From NCBI GenBank assembly GCA_947650285.1, contig CANTFL010000173.1, positions 1 through 64,000 of the forward strand: a stretch of DNA of 64,000 bases, written 5' to 3'. The DNA comes from Hyaloperonospora brassicae (taxonomy: Eukaryota; Oomycota; Peronosporomycetes; Peronosporales; Peronosporaceae). Positions 34,650 through 48,010 of the stretch are shown here, in pieces. The notes under the pieces were generated by a model. The model was given only the letters and a program-made list of their open reading frames with translations. It was not told the DNA's origin and did not search any database. Positions within the stretch are counted from its first letter, which is position 1; each line of letters starts with the position of its first letter. Made by a program: the position numbers and the translations under genes.

Positions 34650-36080
34650 TATTCATCTCGATAAGGCCTCAAATTTCAGCCGCTTGGTACGTGATAGTCG
34701 CTTGATTTTTTGTGTTGCTTTATGTCATATTCATTGCTCAAATTGTTTGTAATTTTTGCTTCCACGTGGTTCACTTCACTAAGTTTCATTGTCCACGTCA
34801 TCATAACCGCTAATTGGCTCTTCGAAGGGGACACGCATTCCTCCAGTCACTTGACGGCGAGAGCACTTATATTAAGCAATTAAAATTGTGGGAAGTGGCG
34901 GATGAAGCATGCTGAATAGTCGTCGAGGACACGTTGGTCAACATTAAATCTGCTGACATTGAGTTTGCTGCATGTGCTGAACATGAGCGTCTTAACCCTT
35001 GAAATTTTCTAACGAGACTTCGTGTCGAATACACACAGGCTCGATATATGTGCTATCTCGTTTGCGCCCCATCCACTCAAAACGCGCGCAATCTTCTGGT
35101 CTTCATTTTTCGTATGAATGTCATACGAAAATGCTTTGATCGTAGCTGTCAGATTCTACGCGCCTCGGTCGAAGATCCATTGCGCACTAAAATGAGGATT
35201 TTCATTCGCGTGTTGGACTCCCCCGCATCTAAACGAGTATGACGTCAGCTCACTTTCCACACCTACTCTCTTTGATGAATATTTCAGAATCCTGTTCACG
35301 TAGCTATAGACCGCTGGGGAAAGAATGTTTTAGGGTTCAGAAGTCTTTTCTTTATTAATTCTAGCTCCAACATGGCATCTACCTTTAAGAATCCCCGCAG
35401 AAAAATTAAGGCTGTAATTGCAGGATCTGAAACACCAATCTTGTCGTTAAGTTGTGGAATCGTTGGAAGGCTTAAGGGGGAACGCATAAGCATGACCACA
35501 GCGATGGCGTGAACTAGACAGGTTGGAAACGTTTTCAAGTCGGGCAATAGTAAAAAAAACTTTGTCTTCGGAAGTTTTGAAGCGAATGAACTGAACATAT
35601 AGTACTGGCGCTAACGGACAGATCTTGCTTGATGATCAGTGATATATAAGACGCCTAATCGAAGACATTCCCCTTTGGGCACACAAGTGTAGTGTCCTGG
35701 TAGTCCGCCGAACTCGTGTCAATCGAGTAAAAGGTTTCCATATCTGACGAAAGATCATCTTTCTCATATAATGCAGCTTTATTTATGAGCCCTTAGTTCA
35801 CTCTTATCAAGCAGCGCCTTTCCAGAGTGCGCGCCATATCGAGTAGATTGTCTTTCATAATTGGTATTTGTGTCGTGAAAAACCCGAGCAGCCACTTCTT
35901 GACTTGTCTGTAATAGGAAACCATAGAATTCTTCGTCAGAAATTCTCCATTGTTGCACTTGATTTAGGCGAGGTGCATGGCGAACTTCTCCATAACTGCG
36001 ACGAAACAGGCACCAGACGGGTCACTGAGGATGGATGCGTTCAGCTGGTCGACTGTGACGGACTTTGACGCGAGGATTTC
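34650..36080 (-). pseudogene. Crypton tyrosine-recombinase remnant (Crypton-1)
   Basis: Minus strand, right to left. The N-terminal segment (about 36070-35810) has the Met-x-Lys-Phe-Ala-Met-His...Ser-Tyr-Tyr-Arg-Gln pattern seen in oomycete Cryptons. A middle segment (35598-35300) has Thr-Cys-Leu-Val-His-Ala-Ile-Ala. A C-terminal catalytic region (about 35250-34990) contains a Ser-Phe-Arg-Cys-Gly-Gly-Val-Gln-His-Ala-Asn block followed by Gln-Trp-Ile-Phe-Asp-Arg-Gly. Cryptons are mobile elements that use a tyrosine recombinase. The His of the HxxR motif is Tyr here. The likely nucleophile Tyr (in KAFSY) is kept. Several stops make it inactive. It was identified by comparing with the better copy at 51020-52622. 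Confidence 0.72.
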
Positions 36081-39000
36081 TTGAAGCTGTTCACTGCCAT
36101 AGACATCGACGACTTATTGTTGGCTGGCACCAACGACTGAATGCTCATGTTCCCGTGTGATGTCTGGTTATCGAAGTGTACGAGCGTAAAGTAACGTTTA
36201 TATCCAGATCAATGCACCTAATGACTTAGCCTTCGTATACTGCGCAGACACAGACATACATCAACATAAACCTCAGTGATTCCGTTTTCGTAAAGATTAC
36301 TTTGCAGTAGCGTATGGATACAATATTATGAGATTACGTTAATTGGTAATTCATTACCAAGCTGCAAAATTTGTCGAAATCTTTTACAATATGCAACATA
36401 GTATGCGTTTCACTAGGCATTTGTATGGCGATCACATATATGTTTGGCTTCCTTCCGGCAACATATGTCGGAATGGTGTCGGAGCAAATAATCCCTACCC
36501 CCCAGTGTCCGGTATGCTAAAATTGCTATATAAAGGATCATGGATTGGCCACAATCAAGTGACAATCTCAAATTAATCCACCGTCGTATACTGAGGGCAA
36601 AAAATCGTTTGTTGTAGTAGTGATTTTATTCACCAATAGGCGCATTGCGATAAGCACACAGGCTCAGGAAGATACTAATCTGGTCACATTAATTAGGAGA
36701 GTACGGTGCAATGATCGCGCACCGACCGGAGTCTACTGTGCTGGTTCATGTACTCACGCTATCCGACCCCATAAAAAAGCCTTTCTCTGGACGACAATGC
36801 CAATAGATTTCGAGATGGAAGACATAGATATCTACAAGTCGAACGAGCAAAACGTTACGGTAGAGAGCGTACCTTTTAGGCTAGAGGGAATTCCACAGAT
36901 TTCGGAGAGAGTAATAGGTCTGCTATGGGTTGGTACGACGATCAAAATGGATCATCCAACATAGAACATCGCCTGCGCTTTCAGCATTGAACACTTGACG
37001 CACGCTCTGGCTAGGTGCTGATCTACAGAAGACTATTTTGGCGACTGGAAAGTGTTTGTAATGAGTAAGAAACATAAAAAAATATGGAGTAGCGATCGAA
37101 GCCATTTAGCAGGTTTAATGATGCTCCACACACCTGCGAATCAACGGCTGACACTGCAGCACAAGCAAAGCTGACGGTAGAAGCAGGTGACACCAGCACG
37201 AATGACGGATCGGCAGACATAATTTTTTAGCGGTCGAGAGTATATCCGGTCACAAAAAGGAGAACGACACACGCGGAGGTGTCTCATGTGCCCGTTTGTA
37301 CCCAGTCTCGTCGACTTAATAGCCGCCTGTTATAAAACACAGAACTATTCAAACGTAGTCATGCTCTGGTGGGCTGGTCCAAATGTCCATACTTTACTGA
37401 TGTAGAGACTTTAAGCGCGCTCATCGAAGTAGGTGCGGACACACGCGCTGAATTGTCCACATTATCAGCCGCCACTTCACGGAAATTAATATTAATAGAG
37501 TTTGTTGTAGGAGATGCAAATGCAGCCAAGTAACAATTTAGGCGAATTCTATGGGCGTCATTGCACATGAGTACGTAGTGTATAGCTAATTGAGGCTGAG
37601 AATGCGGATAGATGCGGCGTTTCAGAAAGGCGAGGCATTGCAGGGCGCCTATTCGGTCATTAGTACTGAAAAGCGTCGCGTAATTTGTAATTGTTTACAC
37701 TTAATACAACAGACATATGTGGGACCAATTACTTAGCTTTAGTACGGGCACGTTCAACATGTAAAACCACAACCATATCCGTCATGTTATATCAACTGGA
37801 CGTGCGGGAAGTTGCAACACAGCTACCGGATAAGTACGGCGATGACCGTGATGTGGGCGGAATGACTCGAAGCTTGACGGGACCGATCAGCAGCTTGGGA
37901 CGCTTACAGGACGCCTCGAATAGGAATCTTAATATCATGGCTACCTCATCCAAAAGATCGATGGGCTTACAAAAATACAGTCGAAGCCCTGCGCATTATG
38001 CATCGCAAATAACCAATACAAGTTGTACGGCACTTAATATCCGATTGATGTAGTTTCTAAAAAACGACTCTGCCAGATCATCGAACCGGAATGTGTTCGA
38101 ATAGGGCGGGTAGATGGGGGCAGCAACATTCGACATAGCTGCCAATATCTCTTGAGATACATCGATGAGCCACAGCTTCTTATAAGAGCTTCAAAAAGAG
38201 AGCTTTATCATAACTACAGATCATAGACTATAGCTTAACAGATGAGTTGTCGAGACTGCGGCGGGAAATGTCATGGTGGTCGAGGATTTACGATGAGGTT
38301 ATCGCAAGTTATGCTCGAAAATCGGATCAACTACTAGTGATATGATGATACTTGAGGCATCACGGTTCCAAATTATGCCAATAGTATCAAACTGGCCACT
38401 GCTCATTTCACGAAGTGACGAGAAGATGGGACACACTGACTGTAAAAATTAGCTCGATGGTTTAGGTCGCGATACCACCCAGCTGAACGTCACACGCCTT
38501 CTCAACCAATGCGTGATATGGAAAATGCGTTTTGCCACGAATCTCATCTATGACACTTTCCCGAAGTGGCGACCAGTAACTCGCTCGTCATGCCTGCTTC
38601 CGCACAGAGTCGACCTTGGGCCGGCTCTAAAGTTTCTCACACTTTACAAACCAATTTACACGGATCAACATGGATCTACAGTAGACCGTATCCCATTCAA
38701 TGCATTGTAATTGTCATTGCCGATCAGTTAAAGCTACCCAAGCTATCGTCTACATGTCCTTCAATAGACCAAACGTCGCTTTGCCAGCGGCTCGAAAACG
38801 TTGGTTCTATCTACCGATGAACGACTAGGGGACGCAATATTGATAGGAGGACAACGCATTATGCGACGGTTTGTATGAGAGTTTTAGTAGGTAGATCACA
38901 CAGCATGAAACTACGTCTGACGATGACGAAAGAATTGACTGCGACAAATTGGCGTCAAATTGGGCGGCTTTGAAGTCCAAATAGTAATTAGAGACGCAGA

Positions 39001-39180
39001 TTCCTCATTTGCCGGCAATAAGTTTGTACGTTGAATTGGCAGCGGTTCGCCCAGCCGGCACCGGACACCTTGCTTTGGTATATTAACAGGTTCACAATTC
39101 TGTAACAGCTATTCACGATTTTAGACGAGTAAGCCTTTGTGCACGACATGTTGATGGACGGAGGAAGCTCTCATCGGCGG
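36081..39180. other. Unassigned 3.1 kb
   Basis: No frame above 120 codons and no recognisable domain, LTR or tandem repeat. Open frames at 36620-36964 and 37691-38053 on the plus strand have no features that support coding. Confidence 0.4.
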
Positions 39181-39189
39181 TTTGACTGC

Positions 39190-40020
39190 AGTATTAGGAT
39201 AGGACAACTGAAAAGCTTACCCACATTTTGTTCGACAGATGGTCAGTCAATTGAATCTTTATCATTACAACCAGAACTTTTGCCATGGTGGAAAAGGAGA
39301 CGCCCGAAATTGCTTGCCAGCTTAGCATTTTTAAAACGGGAATCTGCTTAAGTTCGGCATCGTAAGCGGTAAAAGCAACTGGGTCTACACATGGCGTGTG
39401 CTTTATTTTGAGATCACGAAATTGCTGCGTTGATAGATGGAATGCATACACCATATCAACGCCATACTTGGATGCGTCTAATGTTGCTAATTGAGAACGA
39501 CACATACAAATATTCTTACGAAATTAAAATTCAGTAGAATGTTTGGCGGGTTCTATTCCTTTTATTCTAGGCCCCTCATAACAAAAATCCGGGGTCACAA
39601 ACCTCAATTAGTTTAAAGGGCCAGTCCGCTGTAGACTCTGCATCCCCAATTTTGTTAAATCATAAATGGGCAGACACGTACAGGTGGCCTTCTAAGTTCG
39701 CAACCTCGAGGATCGACCACGCTATGACCTCCGGTGGTAATTCGTCAAACGACAAAAACAAATACGAAACTTCGTCAAAATCAAAGACAAAATGAAACGC
39801 CAACTAGTAAAGTCTCGGCGACGGGCCCCAGCATGACGGTGTCCATAAGCATGGTGTAACTAAGAGACGTATGTATCTACTACCGAGGAGGATAGCGAAT
39901 TGAAAGGGGTCAAGACGGTATTGCGGACCGTCTGTCATCTGAAGTACATTGTCAGGTCGTACGAGCATCCTGAATACTTTTTTTAAAACTGCGATACCTA
40001 CTACCCCTTCTGCCTCGACT
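39190..40020 (-). pseudogene. Decayed reading frame of unknown function
   Basis: On the minus strand from about 40020 to 39600 one frame reads like protein with only isolated stops: an acidic Val-Glu-Ala-Glu-Gly start, a Tyr-Arg-Leu-Asp-Pro-Phe segment, then FDFDEVSYLFLSFDELPPEV near 39765-39705, then a Cys-Asp-Pro-Gly segment. A second open stretch, 39505-39194, follows in another frame. The family is not recognised. It could be a dead gene or an unannotated mobile-element gene. The evidence is low stop density and plausible composition only. Confidence 0.35.
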
Positions 40021-41617
40021 ACATCGAATTATGCAATCTATCGCGCCGGAGTCTCCGTTCATCAAGCTACGGGATTGCAAAATAGTCTCACAAGGTTATG
40101 AGCATAAAAGTGCGTATAAATGTACTTATTTTTACCGAGCTGATGGAGTGAGACCTTCACAGCAGATCGATGGGATGTTACATAGAAATTGCATTGCGAA
40201 CAGAGTGTTACATGGTGCAGATAAGGCCAAATCGTGACCAGTATAAAGGATGCTACAGCTTAATCACATCTGATTTTAGACGACACAGCTGGTGAATGCG
40301 CATACTTTGGGATCGCCCAAAAGAATTCGAGAGGAAGGCATCAAAGGCTATTTATTAGACCGTTACGGTATTTTACAAAACTAATCAATGTTTTTATTCG
40401 TACCGTGACCGAAGAATGGGTGCTTATAGCTGAGTGGGTATTCGTACGACTACTGCCACCAAATTGAATTAGCTAGTAGACATTCATGTATTTAATAAAA
40501 ACCAGAATGAGAGTAAGTCGTCAATTTTGGTGACGATTGCCTATTTGATCAAGACGGATCAGCTAATCCTTGTATTAAATTTGCTGCTTCCGGAAACTGT
40601 AAACATGGGGATAGGAAGAACCATCGCATTTTGTAAAGGACGCAATCGTTGTGGAATGCACGCGGTATATTCATGGGTCAATCACGAAAACTAACAACGG
40701 CGCAATTGGGCAATCATTACGATTTGTCTGCGGACTCAGCACTGTAACCAATGCCCAGACGTTAAATAAACAGCCATATAAAATTTTGTGTAGTCCATTC
40801 AGGTTGTAGAGGCCATCATATCACGCAGTATAGGAATTTGGAGTTTTTCGTACAACAGGGGAGCGGACTGAATGAGAGATCAGCGTATACCCATTTATAC
40901 CCCATCGACATGGCGTGGAGTTTAGGCAGAACAAGACTATAGCAAATCAAACCACAGAAAATTTATAAAGTCTCATCTTCAGCGGCACTTATCGCCTAGG
41001 GGTGCTGAATGACCTGTGCGTCATATATAGTGCTTTCTTTTCCGGTATTTCACGGAGCTTATGTTTGAGTCTTCGCTCAAGGATACATATGGGCACAAAG
41101 TGACTGGACCAAATTGCTTAAATATGATGTATTTAGGGATGCAGCGGTTTCCATAGTCCCTGCCCTAGCGTCGTATAAAATTCGATTTTTGAGGAAAAGG
41201 GTATGCCGCCTTTCTCTGTCAAAGCTTTAATAATCCAGCTACGGAAAAATGAAACTCGGATGATGTCATTTGTTAAAAACCGATCACTTTCTGCAGACAT
41301 ATGCTTCAGTACTCGTCGAACAATTACATGAAGTATATCCCTAGCTCATAGGCGACACACAACAATTTCGTTTTAGATGAGACCGGATGCGGATAGCCGT
41401 CATGGTGATAATGGCTCAGATGACCAAGCCACGTGTAATAGTGATGTAAACGCAGATGATAGGAGGCATACAGTAGAGTCTTCGCAATTCAATATTCTCT
41501 AAGCTGTTATACTCCTTTAATTAAATGAAAAATGTCGAGCACTATGTCGGGCTCCGTACAAATATTAGAACAATCTCTTAGTTATTATTATTAAAGCCAG
41601 AGAATTTTTTTGCCATA
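40021..41617. other. Unassigned 1.6 kb
   Basis: Short open frames only; nothing recognised. Confidence 0.4.
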
Positions 41618-41705
41618 TAAATAGGAGATTTATTGGTACACACCCACCCTTTGATGCGTACACACCCTTTAAAATCGAAGCCCCTGCATTAAGTACCATA
41701 ACTCT

Positions 41706-42005
41706 TGTAAATGGTGTGGTACGGGCGTGACTAGAAGACCGAAAGAGACCGGACGGAGCGAAGAGGCTTGAGGAGCGGGGCAGAGAACACTTGCTCGGAA
41801 GAAGGAGGATTCGAAAGTGATTGATTCATAGGTCTTAACTCTGCCTACCCTAGACTGCATCCAATCACATGGTGCATCTAATCAGCCTGATTTACACGCG
41901 TCCAATCATCCTACGCGTATAATCATCTCTGAGGTAATTACCGACGTATAAACTATCCCGTAATAACTACGCTATAAGTTCGGATTGTATCGGTAACCCT
42001 CAACA
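41706..42005 (-). repeat. 3' LTR of Copia-C
   Basis: 300 bp; the minus strand begins TGTTGAGGG. A purine tract (minus strand) adjoins at 42006-42017. Confidence 0.92.
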
Positions 42006-44640
42006 CGCCTCCTCAATGCGAACACGCCGTCATCTCCTTGTGGCGTGGCTTGTGAAGTCACTTCGTCATGATGTCCGCTAACATCACCGCAGTCTCGCAG
42101 TACTTGAGCTTCACCGCGCTTGACTTCAACGCGGATGTGATGGTACTTGATGTCAATATGCTTGGCGCGGCCGTGGTTGACCAAGTTCTTCGTCATCTCG
42201 GTACACGACTGATTGTCTTCATAGATCATGAGCTCCGGTCCTTCTTCACTGGCAGCCGTCATGATCTCACAAAGCAGACGATGAACCCACTTTCCCTCTT
42301 TGATCGCCAAGCTGAGTGCGATGTATTTAGCTTCACTCGTGGACAACGAAACACTTGGCTATTTCTTGCTGCCCCAGCATACTGGCACACCAAGTAGTAT
42401 GAACATGTACCCCGAAGTTGACTTGCGGTCGGCAAGATCACCAGACCATTCCGTATCCAAGTATTCACGGAAGTCGATCTTGCTGTTTGGCTTGTAGCAA
42501 ATCTCATGCGTCTTGGTGCCTTGCAGGTATCGTAGGATACGCTTGACCGCAACCCAGTGTTCTTCTTGGGGATTCTTCATGAATTGCGACACATAGCCCA
42601 CGGCGAACGCATTGTTCGAGCGCGTTGCAGTAGTCAGGTGCATCAACGCACCAACAGCTTCGCGAAAAGGGGAATCGACCTTTATGGCTGCATCACTTGA
42701 AAAAAGTCGAGAGCTCATGTCGACAGGACTTGCGACTGCCTTTCAATCATCCATGCCAAAGCGCTTGAGTATGTCATCTACATACCGACGCTGAAATTGT
42801 GCCACGTTTCCATCTGCGCCATCTAAAAGCTCGATTCCAAGCACAAATGAGTACTTGACGCTGTCAGTCATGTCGAATCGTGTCTTCAGGTCGGTCTTGG
42901 TGCGTGCAATTAGCTCGCATGAGCTACCGGTGATCAACACGTCATCCACATACATCATCAGCAGCACGCATTGCCCTTCCTCAATTCTTATGTAGAGACA
43001 CGGGTCGACGCTTGACGCTTGGATTCCAATAGAACACACGAACTTGTCAAAAGTTGTCTTCAATACGCGCGACGCTTGCTTTAGTTCGTAGGTTGACTTT
43101 ACAAATTCCAGACAATCGAAGAACCCCTCAATTCCACGCCTTTAAGGATGACGCAGAACACTTTTTCCTTCATGACGCCACACAGGAATGCCGTCACCAC
43201 GTCAAGTTGGTTGATGGTCCATCCGAAATACTTAGCAACTGCATACCATGCGCAGCGTCACGTACTTGACCACGGGCGAGAACGTTTCCGTGTATTCGGT
43301 TCCGTACAGTTGCTTGAAACCCTTTGTCACAAGACGCGCCTTGTACTTTCAATTGATCCGTCCGCTTTGCGCTTGATCTTATGGACCACTTCGTTCCAAT
43401 GGCGCGATGTCCTTTAGTCAGCTTAACTGCGCGGAACACTCCACGAAGTCGCATCGACTCGAGTTCCTTTTAGATGGCTTCACGCCATTGCACTTGATCA
43501 GGACCTCTCACCGCCGCTTCAAAAGTCGATGGCTCGGATAAGTCTACTGCTGTTTCGATAGCGTTTGCTTTAGCTCGCCAAATTACAGGCGGAGTTGATG
43601 CATCAGCATTCTTCGTTTCTTTATCTTCTTCATGGTGGACCATATAGTTATCTGGCGCACTCGATTTTTCTAGTCCAGGCCGTTGACGCACTATGCGCGT
43701 GGGTGGAGCTGGTACTTCTATATCATTTAGACGACTCTTGCGCTTGCCTAATTGTTGTACTACGGTTGACCCGGCGCTTCATCATCCAGCTTGAGGGAGT
43801 CGAAGTAAAGGTCATCGGCATCTTCATCGGTGGTTGACGGATATACTCTAAAGGCGGACTCGTCAAATTTGACATCGCGACTGATGGCCACCTGCCCCTC
43901 CTTGATGTCATAAACGCAATATGCTTTGAATGCTTCTTCGTAGCCCAAGAATATCTCACTGCGAGCCTTAGGATCCCACTTGAGCCGCTTCTCCTTCGGT
44001 GTCAGTATGTAATCCTGACACCCGATTATCCGCATGTGCTTTACACTTGGCTTGGAGTTGTGGACGATCACGAACATAGTCGGGTGCAAAACCTTAAGCG
44101 ACGGCAGACGGTTCTTGACGTTGCTTGCCGTCATTGCTGCTTCGGCCTAGAAGAACTTTACTAGCCTAGTATGGTGAAGCATGTTGCGACCTATTGTGAC
44201 GATGGTTCGAATGGCGCGCTCCTCCGTGCCGTTGGTCTGGTTTGCATATGACACTGTCGTCTGCTGCTCAATGCATTCGTCTCCGCATAATTCTTGAAGT
44301 GAGTTGGTTGCAAACTCGCGGGATTCGTCGTGTCGGACGAGCTGGACCTTCTTACCAAAATGTGCTTACACCATCTTGATGTATCGTGTAATGTAGTTTT
44401 CACTCTCCGACTTCACACGTAGAAAGAAGCCCTTCATGCATCCACTGGCTCCTCCCACGATCAGCAGTAGATACTTGCTGCCACCCAGAAAATTCATCTC
44501 CTTGGGTCTACAGATGTCGACGTGAAGTAGCTCAAAGGTGTCGTATTTACGCTTGTCTTGGTTGCGTGTGAATGGTTTCGGACCATCTTCCCTTGTTGGC
44601 ATCTTCAACATGCGCTTGATCCACATGATTTAAGATGTAC
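41972..44640 (-). pseudogene. Copia-C pol
   Basis: Right to left: integrase start with His-Val-Asp-Ile-Cys (44626-44366); the integrase C-terminal region with the copia-type Pro-Lys-Glu-Lys-Arg...Phe-Leu-Gly-Tyr pattern (44134-43760); reverse transcriptase with Gly-Thr-Lys-Trp (43454-43194) and YVDDVLITG (43063-42743); then RNase H with Leu-Ala-Asp-Arg-Lys-Ser-Thr-Ser-Gly-Tyr (42718-42359) and SEAKYIAL (42346-41972). Stops or frame changes separate the parts. The second integrase Asp and the Glu lie in the broken 44360-44150 stretch and cannot be confirmed. Confidence 0.87.
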
Positions 44641-45228
44641 CTTTACATCCTTGATCATGTTCGTGGTCACCATTATGTGAAGCACATGAGCGAGAGCGTG
44701 TCCCATCTGCGCATGTAAGTCGACACCGTTGTTTCCGCTTGTTGTCGCATTGGCCTATCGATGAGCAGTGTGAAGCCATTTAAGTTCATCCACAAGATCT
44801 GCTGTTGCCACCACTTGTTTCCATCCTTTGCAAGGGACAAATAATTTGGTCCCGTCGAACACCACTTGGAACTTGCCGTGCTTGTTGATCTGCAGTACCG
44901 AAAGCAGATTCTTGCTCATACTAGGTACATAAGCACGTTCTTGGTCTCGATTTCGCGCTTTGCTCCGTCGTACAGAACGACCTTTTCAAAGATAGTTCCA
45001 AAACCCTTGATGGCCACTTTGTTGCCATCCACCACCAAGATTTAACCGTCGTTGCGCTTATTTAGTCTTTCAAATCTAGTCTTGTCGTGGAATATGTGGT
45101 GTGTTGCACCACTGTCGACGGCCCACATTCCGGACGCGTCCTTCTTCACTATGAGTCCACACTACAACGAAACTGCAAAAGCTACTCGGTCGTAGTCGCT
45201 GTCTTCATCATGATATTGTACCTACTGG

Positions 45229-46008
45229 TCATTGTTCGCCTTGCGTCCACGACCATAGCCGCCGAGTTGAACTCCTCGACTTCCATTCTTCTTCTTGGCC
45301 CAACAGCGATCCACGGTTGTGCCCCACCTTCTCACAGTTGGTGCACTTGTATGGATCGCGTTCAGTGTTGAAGGCATTGGCTGCATCTACAATATTGACC
45401 ATCGTCGCTGTTGTATTCACCTTTTCCCCTTGGCGCTTGGCGTGCTCATTCGTAAGCTCCTTCACCACATATATAGTACGAAGCTCTCAGCAGCTCATCT
45501 TCAAGTTCAGAACAACGTTCTCAAAACTATCAGGGAGACTTAGCAGCAGGCAAATTGCTAATTCCTCGTCCTCCATCTTCGCACCGATGATACTAAGCTT
45601 GGCGGAGGTGTTCAGGACCTCGTTGCAGTGATGCATGACGTTGGCGCCTTCATCCATCTTCATGCTAGAGAGTTGACGCTTGAGGTCGATCCTTCCGGCT
45701 TCCTGAGATCCACCGTATAGCACCTTCAAGCGTTGCCAAGCAACCCACGCTTCCTCGAAGTTGTCGACCACCTGGTGGTAATCCGCACCCATGCGCAGCA
45801 ACATTATTCCGAACGCGATGATGCTGGTCTTGACGTAGTCGTCCTGCGCCCGAGGGTCCACGAACGTCGGGGAGCTCTACCGGTTGATAGCGTGTCAAAC
45901 TGACTTTGTCAGAAACACGCCATATATGTATCGACTCCAAGTCGAATAGTTGTCCCCATCAAACTTATCGATGAGAGCGTTCAAGGATGCGTGGCTGGCA
46001 GAAGACAT
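45229..46008 (-). pseudogene. Copia-C gag
   Basis: An ATG at 46008-46006 lies 26 bp inside the 5' LTR and starts a copia gag N-terminus with the usual Phe-Asp-Gly-Asp-Asn-Tyr and Trp-Ser motifs. The frame shifts near 45870 and continues as a gag-polypeptide domain (45861-45487). A zinc knuckle near 45370-45330 keeps C-x2-C-x4-H but has lost the last Cys. The product would package element RNA. Confidence 0.83.
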
Positions 46009-46033
46009 TGCGCTTGGGCTTCAAACCCGATGA

Positions 46034-46327
46034 TGTTATGGCACGGGCGTGACGAGAAGACCGAAAGAGACCGGAAGGAGCGAAGAGGCTTGAGGAGCGG
46101 AGCAGAGAACACTTGCTCGGCAGAAGGAGGATTCAAAAGTGATTGAAGCATAGGTCTTAACTCTGCCTACCCTAAACTGTATGCAATCACATGGTGCATC
46201 TAATCAGCCTGATTTACACGCGTCCAATCATCCTACGCGTATAATCATCTCTGAAGTAATTACCGACGTATAAACTATCCCGTAAAAACTACTTTCTAAG
46301 TTCGGATTGTATCGGTAACCCTCTACA
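46034..46327 (-). repeat. 5' LTR of Copia-C
   Basis: 294 bp; pairs with 41706-42005. Confidence 0.92.
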
Positions 46328-47599
46328 CCTCTCTATCTAGCTACTGTACACTTGTTCATACGAAATGCCACATAAACATTCTCTGCTTTGTGTACACCCC
46401 TTCCTAATACATGCATCCTTTGTGTCAGCACGTAGCCTTGCGTATGACTTCTGCTCTCATTATCCGGCATCCCCCCTAAGTGCCCATAATACTACAATTT
46501 CCTTTAATCTAAATAGCGTCCAGAACAATGTCAACAACGCTTGAGATGCGAGAAGCAATGAATCCGTACGGCCGCGTGAGCTTCTGCAGCGAGAATTAAA
46601 GAGGCACAGCATGTGGTCTCAACACACACATGTACGCACACGTACACGTACAGGTACACACTGTAGATGAACTGTAAAGGTGCGTTCGCTAGTGGTCATT
46701 AGGTTTCCCACTGGTCGACATCAGAATCGAAGTGGCGAGAAAAAAAAGAACAAGTACCGGCAATATACGCACTGTAGTGTTGTCGGGAGGGATACCACTA
46801 CCCGACGGCGTGTGCAGTTAGCGTTGTAAAAATTCTCGACGCAAAGGTGAGACGACAGAAAGTAGTAATTGTTGGCGAACGCTACTACTACTATTTAGAT
46901 ATTCGCGTGATGATTTATTTTTTTCACCTTCATAAACATGCTGAGCTTGTTGTCAAATTATAAATGTTGCATAATGTATCCGATACAGATTCCTTTTCTT
47001 GTCTGTTAAACGCAGTGGTGCGAGTCACATTTGGTCAGACACAGACCTTGAAACACAAGAGGCTGTAAATGCAGGTGACAGTACCTAATCAGATGGCAAC
47101 CGAATCGATCAGATCCGCGTCGAGGCCACGCAGTTGCTCAACTCAGTGGCCACACAGCTTCATCATCAGGAGCAATTGGTGATTGCCACCTTTTTATCCT
47201 TATGTGAATCATCATCACACGCTCTCTCGACACATTACGTGTACAAACACAATCGTCCGCGAATCTTATACCTCTGCACAAGCAGTTTTTTAGATCCCTG
47301 CAGCTAGTCAAGTGCTGTTGCTGAATAGTCAAGTCTTAAGTGGCGATCAAACGGTACAAGATAGGTACAATACACAGACTTGGCAAAAAAATCACTTACT
47401 TTTTGTGGTTAGCTTCTGTTCGTATGCTTGCAATAGTTCGATCAGGCAAGAGTTAAAAACGAAGACCTAATGGTGATCCCGTCCACTCCCTCCACTGCGC
47501 CTACTCCTGCTATCGCAGCGAGGTCACATCTCGTTCGGTCACGAATATGCACTAAATTTCGGTTTGATGTACACTCGCTTTCGCGCGGTGTAACAATGG

Positions 47600-48010
47600 A
47601 GCCAAGATGGATCATTGTATACGGTCGATCAGAGAAATGCTTTACCGGAAGTTTTGCTTGACATCATGGATAAAACCCCGCATCTTCTGATTGAGGGGCG
47701 ATGGAAAGAGTGGATGTTTGCTGGGCTGTACATGGTGCACAACCGGATCATTGAGGTGTGTATTTTTTTGATATGGTTGCAGCACACTGACACTTAGTTA
47801 GCGTCAGCACTTTAGACCAAGAAGGTGTCGGTACGTGGACTTTGGACAACAAGAGTATTGAAGTTCAACTGCAGTGTCTGTGCAGACAGTATACGCGTGG
47901 TGTTGATGCAAATGCATATGGCTGCTGCACCACGATCTTTTGAGGAACAACAAGAGATCGAAGCTTTGGATCTCAACCCGCTCAACAAAATCAGTAACAG
48001 GTATGCTTAA
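47600..48010 (+). pseudogene. Intron-containing ORF inside R copy 2, unknown function
   Basis: An open frame (from about 47615) ends an exon at 47755 (GAG, then GTGTGTAT). A 60-bp candidate intron (47756-47815) ends in TTTAG. Splicing keeps the frame open to the stop at 48008-48010. The predicted piece is Met/Leu/Trp-rich in its first part and has a Cys-x2-Cys in its second. No family is recognised. It lies between the inverted terminal repeats, so it may be a captured host gene fragment or the element's own gene. Confidence 0.4.

Larger units (their letters stand above)
41706..46327 (-). mobile_element. Copia-C: Ty1/copia retrotransposon, broken
   Basis: LTRs at 41706-42005 and 46034-46327, minus orientation, flanked by ACTCT / CCTCT, a 5-bp duplication with one change. 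It interrupts the left arm of R copy 2. Gag and pol fragments lie on the minus strand in the copia order. Confidence 0.94.
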
